NCBI GenBank assembly: GCA_030141605.1 | Contig: JAQGDQ010002376.1 | Span: 290,422 to 354,421, forward strand | Source: Tubiluchus corallicola | Lineage: Eukaryota; Priapulida; Priapulimorpha; Priapulimorphida; Tubiluchidae | Length of the DNA: 64,000 nucleotides | Reading direction: 5' to 3' | Part shown: one piece after another, positions 63,054 to 64,000 of the stretch | How the letters are laid out: every line of letters starts with the position of its first letter | Position numbering within the stretch: position 1 is the stretch's first letter | The notes under the pieces: generated by a model | Told to the model about the DNA's origin: nothing | Database searches by the model: none | What the model saw: the letters and a program-made list of their open reading frames with translations, nothing else | Translations under genes and position numbers: made by a program

Positions 63054-63373
63054 TCAAGCTAATTTCTGCATTAAAGACACATATATAGATAAAGATAGCA
63101 AAATCATCTCAAATTGTAATCTTCTACCAGAATCTGTAGTTGTTTGTGGTGGCGATTCAGTGGTGTCTTTGGTGTATTCTGTCGTTTCCTCTTCCTCTGT
63201 CGTCGGGTTTCCAGTTGGCGGTCTGTATGGATTGCATAAGTCTGCTGCATTCAGTTCATCGAGGCTTTGTCCGCTAAAATGTGGTGGCTCGGCACAAGTT
63301 CCAAGTTTAGTTCCCCAGCCCCAGGTAGTGTTAACCAGCCAGGCCAGTTCACACGAACAGTTTAATGGATTGT
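63054..63373 (-). CDS. Terminal exon A of a second LRR gene: LRRCT, Thr/Pro stalk, hydrophobic tail (partial gene)
   Basis: A minus-strand exon opening at a good acceptor (TTTTTCAG|ACAATCC, phase 1) and ending in TGA at 63054-63056. It encodes an LRRCT cap: NPLNCSCELAWLVNTTW, then LGTCAEPPHFSGQSLDELNA and DLC, with the usual CxC...C...C pattern. After the cap comes an acidic Thr/Pro-rich stalk (PPTGNPTTEEEETTEY, then TTESPPQTTTDSG). The protein ends in a short hydrophobic stretch (MILLSLSIYVSLM) with nothing after it but QKLA, typical of a GPI signal. A minus-strand AATAAA lies at 62961-62966, about 90 bases past the stop. The upstream exon or exons with signal peptide and LRRs must lie beyond 64000. 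The phase matches that of the 57284-59540 gene, so the two are probably paralogues. Confidence 0.8.
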
Positions 63374-63403
63374 CTGAAAAATTTTTAATATATTATAGGA
63401 AAC

Positions 63404-63552
63404 TTAAAGATTGCACAAGTCTTCGGTAGTTAAGTCGTCAAGACTTTGTCCGCTCAGATGAGGTGGTGCAGCACACTTTCCAAGTCTGGTACCTCCTCCC
63501 CAGGAAGTGTTAATGAGCCAGGCTAGTTCACACAAACAGTTTAAGGGATTGT
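63404..63552 (-). CDS. Terminal exon B of the same LRR gene: LRRCT followed at once by a stop (partial gene)
   Basis: A minus-strand exon with the same acceptor (CTTTTTCAG|ACAATCC) and phase as exon A, 30 bases upstream of it in transcript order. It encodes NPLNCLCELAWLINTSW, then GGGTRLGKCAAPPHLSGQSL and DDLTTEDLCNL, then TAA at 63404-63406. Over the 47-residue LRRCT it matches exon A at 35 positions, with all four cysteines kept. It has no stalk or hydrophobic tail, so a transcript ending here would give a soluble protein. An ATTAAA on the minus strand at 63384-63389, inside the 30-base gap, could end such a transcript. It could instead be a duplicated exon now out of use, but its frame is intact. 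Confidence 0.7.
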
Positions 63553-64000
63553 CTGAAAAAGTTTAATGCATTAAACCTGGTTATTGTTGTCCCGAATTTT
63601 TTGGAAAGCAAAATGATGAGTGTACATTATATGATTTCAATCTCATGGCTGTTCAGTAAAATTAGTGCTAAGTAATATTGTATGAAAACACTGTTTTGCA
63701 CATTTTAATTCTACTACTGTGTGTACTTTCAGCCAAATTTTAGGAATTTTATTGATGTTATTCTTTTTTTCGTTTAAAACAGCTGTTTGTAAGAGTTGGA
63801 GTTATGTAATGGCATTTTTTCTAAGATTCACCATCAAGATAACCCCTAAAGCTTATCAAGTTTATCGTACCTGATTAGTCACTTGAAAAGTTGACTGTTT
63901 TTAGGTGATCAACATTGCACACTTTCGATGCTATCTATAATTTGCGTTGTTCAACATTAGTGTGACTGCTAGGCTATTTAACACTTAAATTTCACTAGAA

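Noticed and set aside
62403-64000. Search for the last DNTTIP1 coding exon on the plus strand
   Set aside because: No acceptor gives a frame matching the expected C-terminus. A possible one at about 62640 (GATGCAG) meets a stop within a few codons. The exon is probably beyond the window.
1-64000. CRISPR arrays, bacterial operons, rRNA genes
   Set aside because: No regular short repeat-spacer array, no polycistronic gene layout and no rRNA-like sequence. The window is spliced eukaryotic DNA throughout.

Overview
This is nuclear DNA from an animal. It is AT-rich, its genes are split by many GT-AG introns of about 0.3 to 6 kb, and it carries many decayed transposons. Animal origin is supported by a RanGAP1 that keeps the animal-type C-terminal SUMO-acceptor domain, a DNTTIP1/TDIF1 homologue, a class A GPCR, and LRR proteins with LRRCT caps. 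The lineage cannot be fixed from the sequence. The diverged GPCR and the gene structures suit an invertebrate, possibly an early-branching one. No bacterial, organellar or CRISPR features were seen.

Layout, left to right. (1) 1151-8524, minus: a three-exon gene for a 164-residue protein with a ComEA-like helix-hairpin-helix pair, with one 6.3 kb intron. (2) 12557-12700, plus: an isolated 47-codon ORF followed by an AATAAA, a possible microprotein gene. (3) 13.7-16.6 kb: a block of repeats, including a hAT-like TIR element and a foldback element. (4) 18051-28127, plus: the complete PRPF3 gene (U4/U6 snRNP protein Prp3), 10 coding exons and 697 residues, with one GC-AG intron and several TA-flanked TIR elements in its introns. 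(5) 30882-41557, minus: the complete RanGAP1 gene, 12 coding exons and 555 residues, convergent with PRPF3. (6) 43466 to beyond 62402, plus: DNTTIP1, 11 coding exons seen, with the C-terminal exon or exons apparently beyond the window. It is divergent from RanGAP1 across about 1.9 kb.

The DNTTIP1 introns host other genes. One holds an intronless class A GPCR (51015-51977, same strand). The next holds a two-exon antisense gene (57284-59540) for a 290-residue secreted LRR protein with an LRRCT cap and a GPI-type tail. The last holds two tandem LRRCT terminal exons (63054-63373 and 63404-63552, minus) of a second LRR gene that starts beyond the right edge. One of these exons ends in a Thr/Pro-rich stalk and a hydrophobic tail. 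The other stops just after the LRRCT, which suggests alternative anchored and secreted ends. Signal peptide, LRR, LRRCT, stalk and GPI tail resemble the layout of lamprey variable lymphocyte receptors, but this is a resemblance of layout only and no orthology is claimed.

PRPF3 (splicing), RanGAP1 (Ran GTPase cycle) and DNTTIP1 (HDAC1/2 MiDAC complex) are nuclear housekeeping genes with no obvious joint pathway. The LRR and GPCR genes are cell-surface genes that lie inside DNTTIP1. All gene models come from reading frames, splice sites and recalled protein families. No alignment or search was run.
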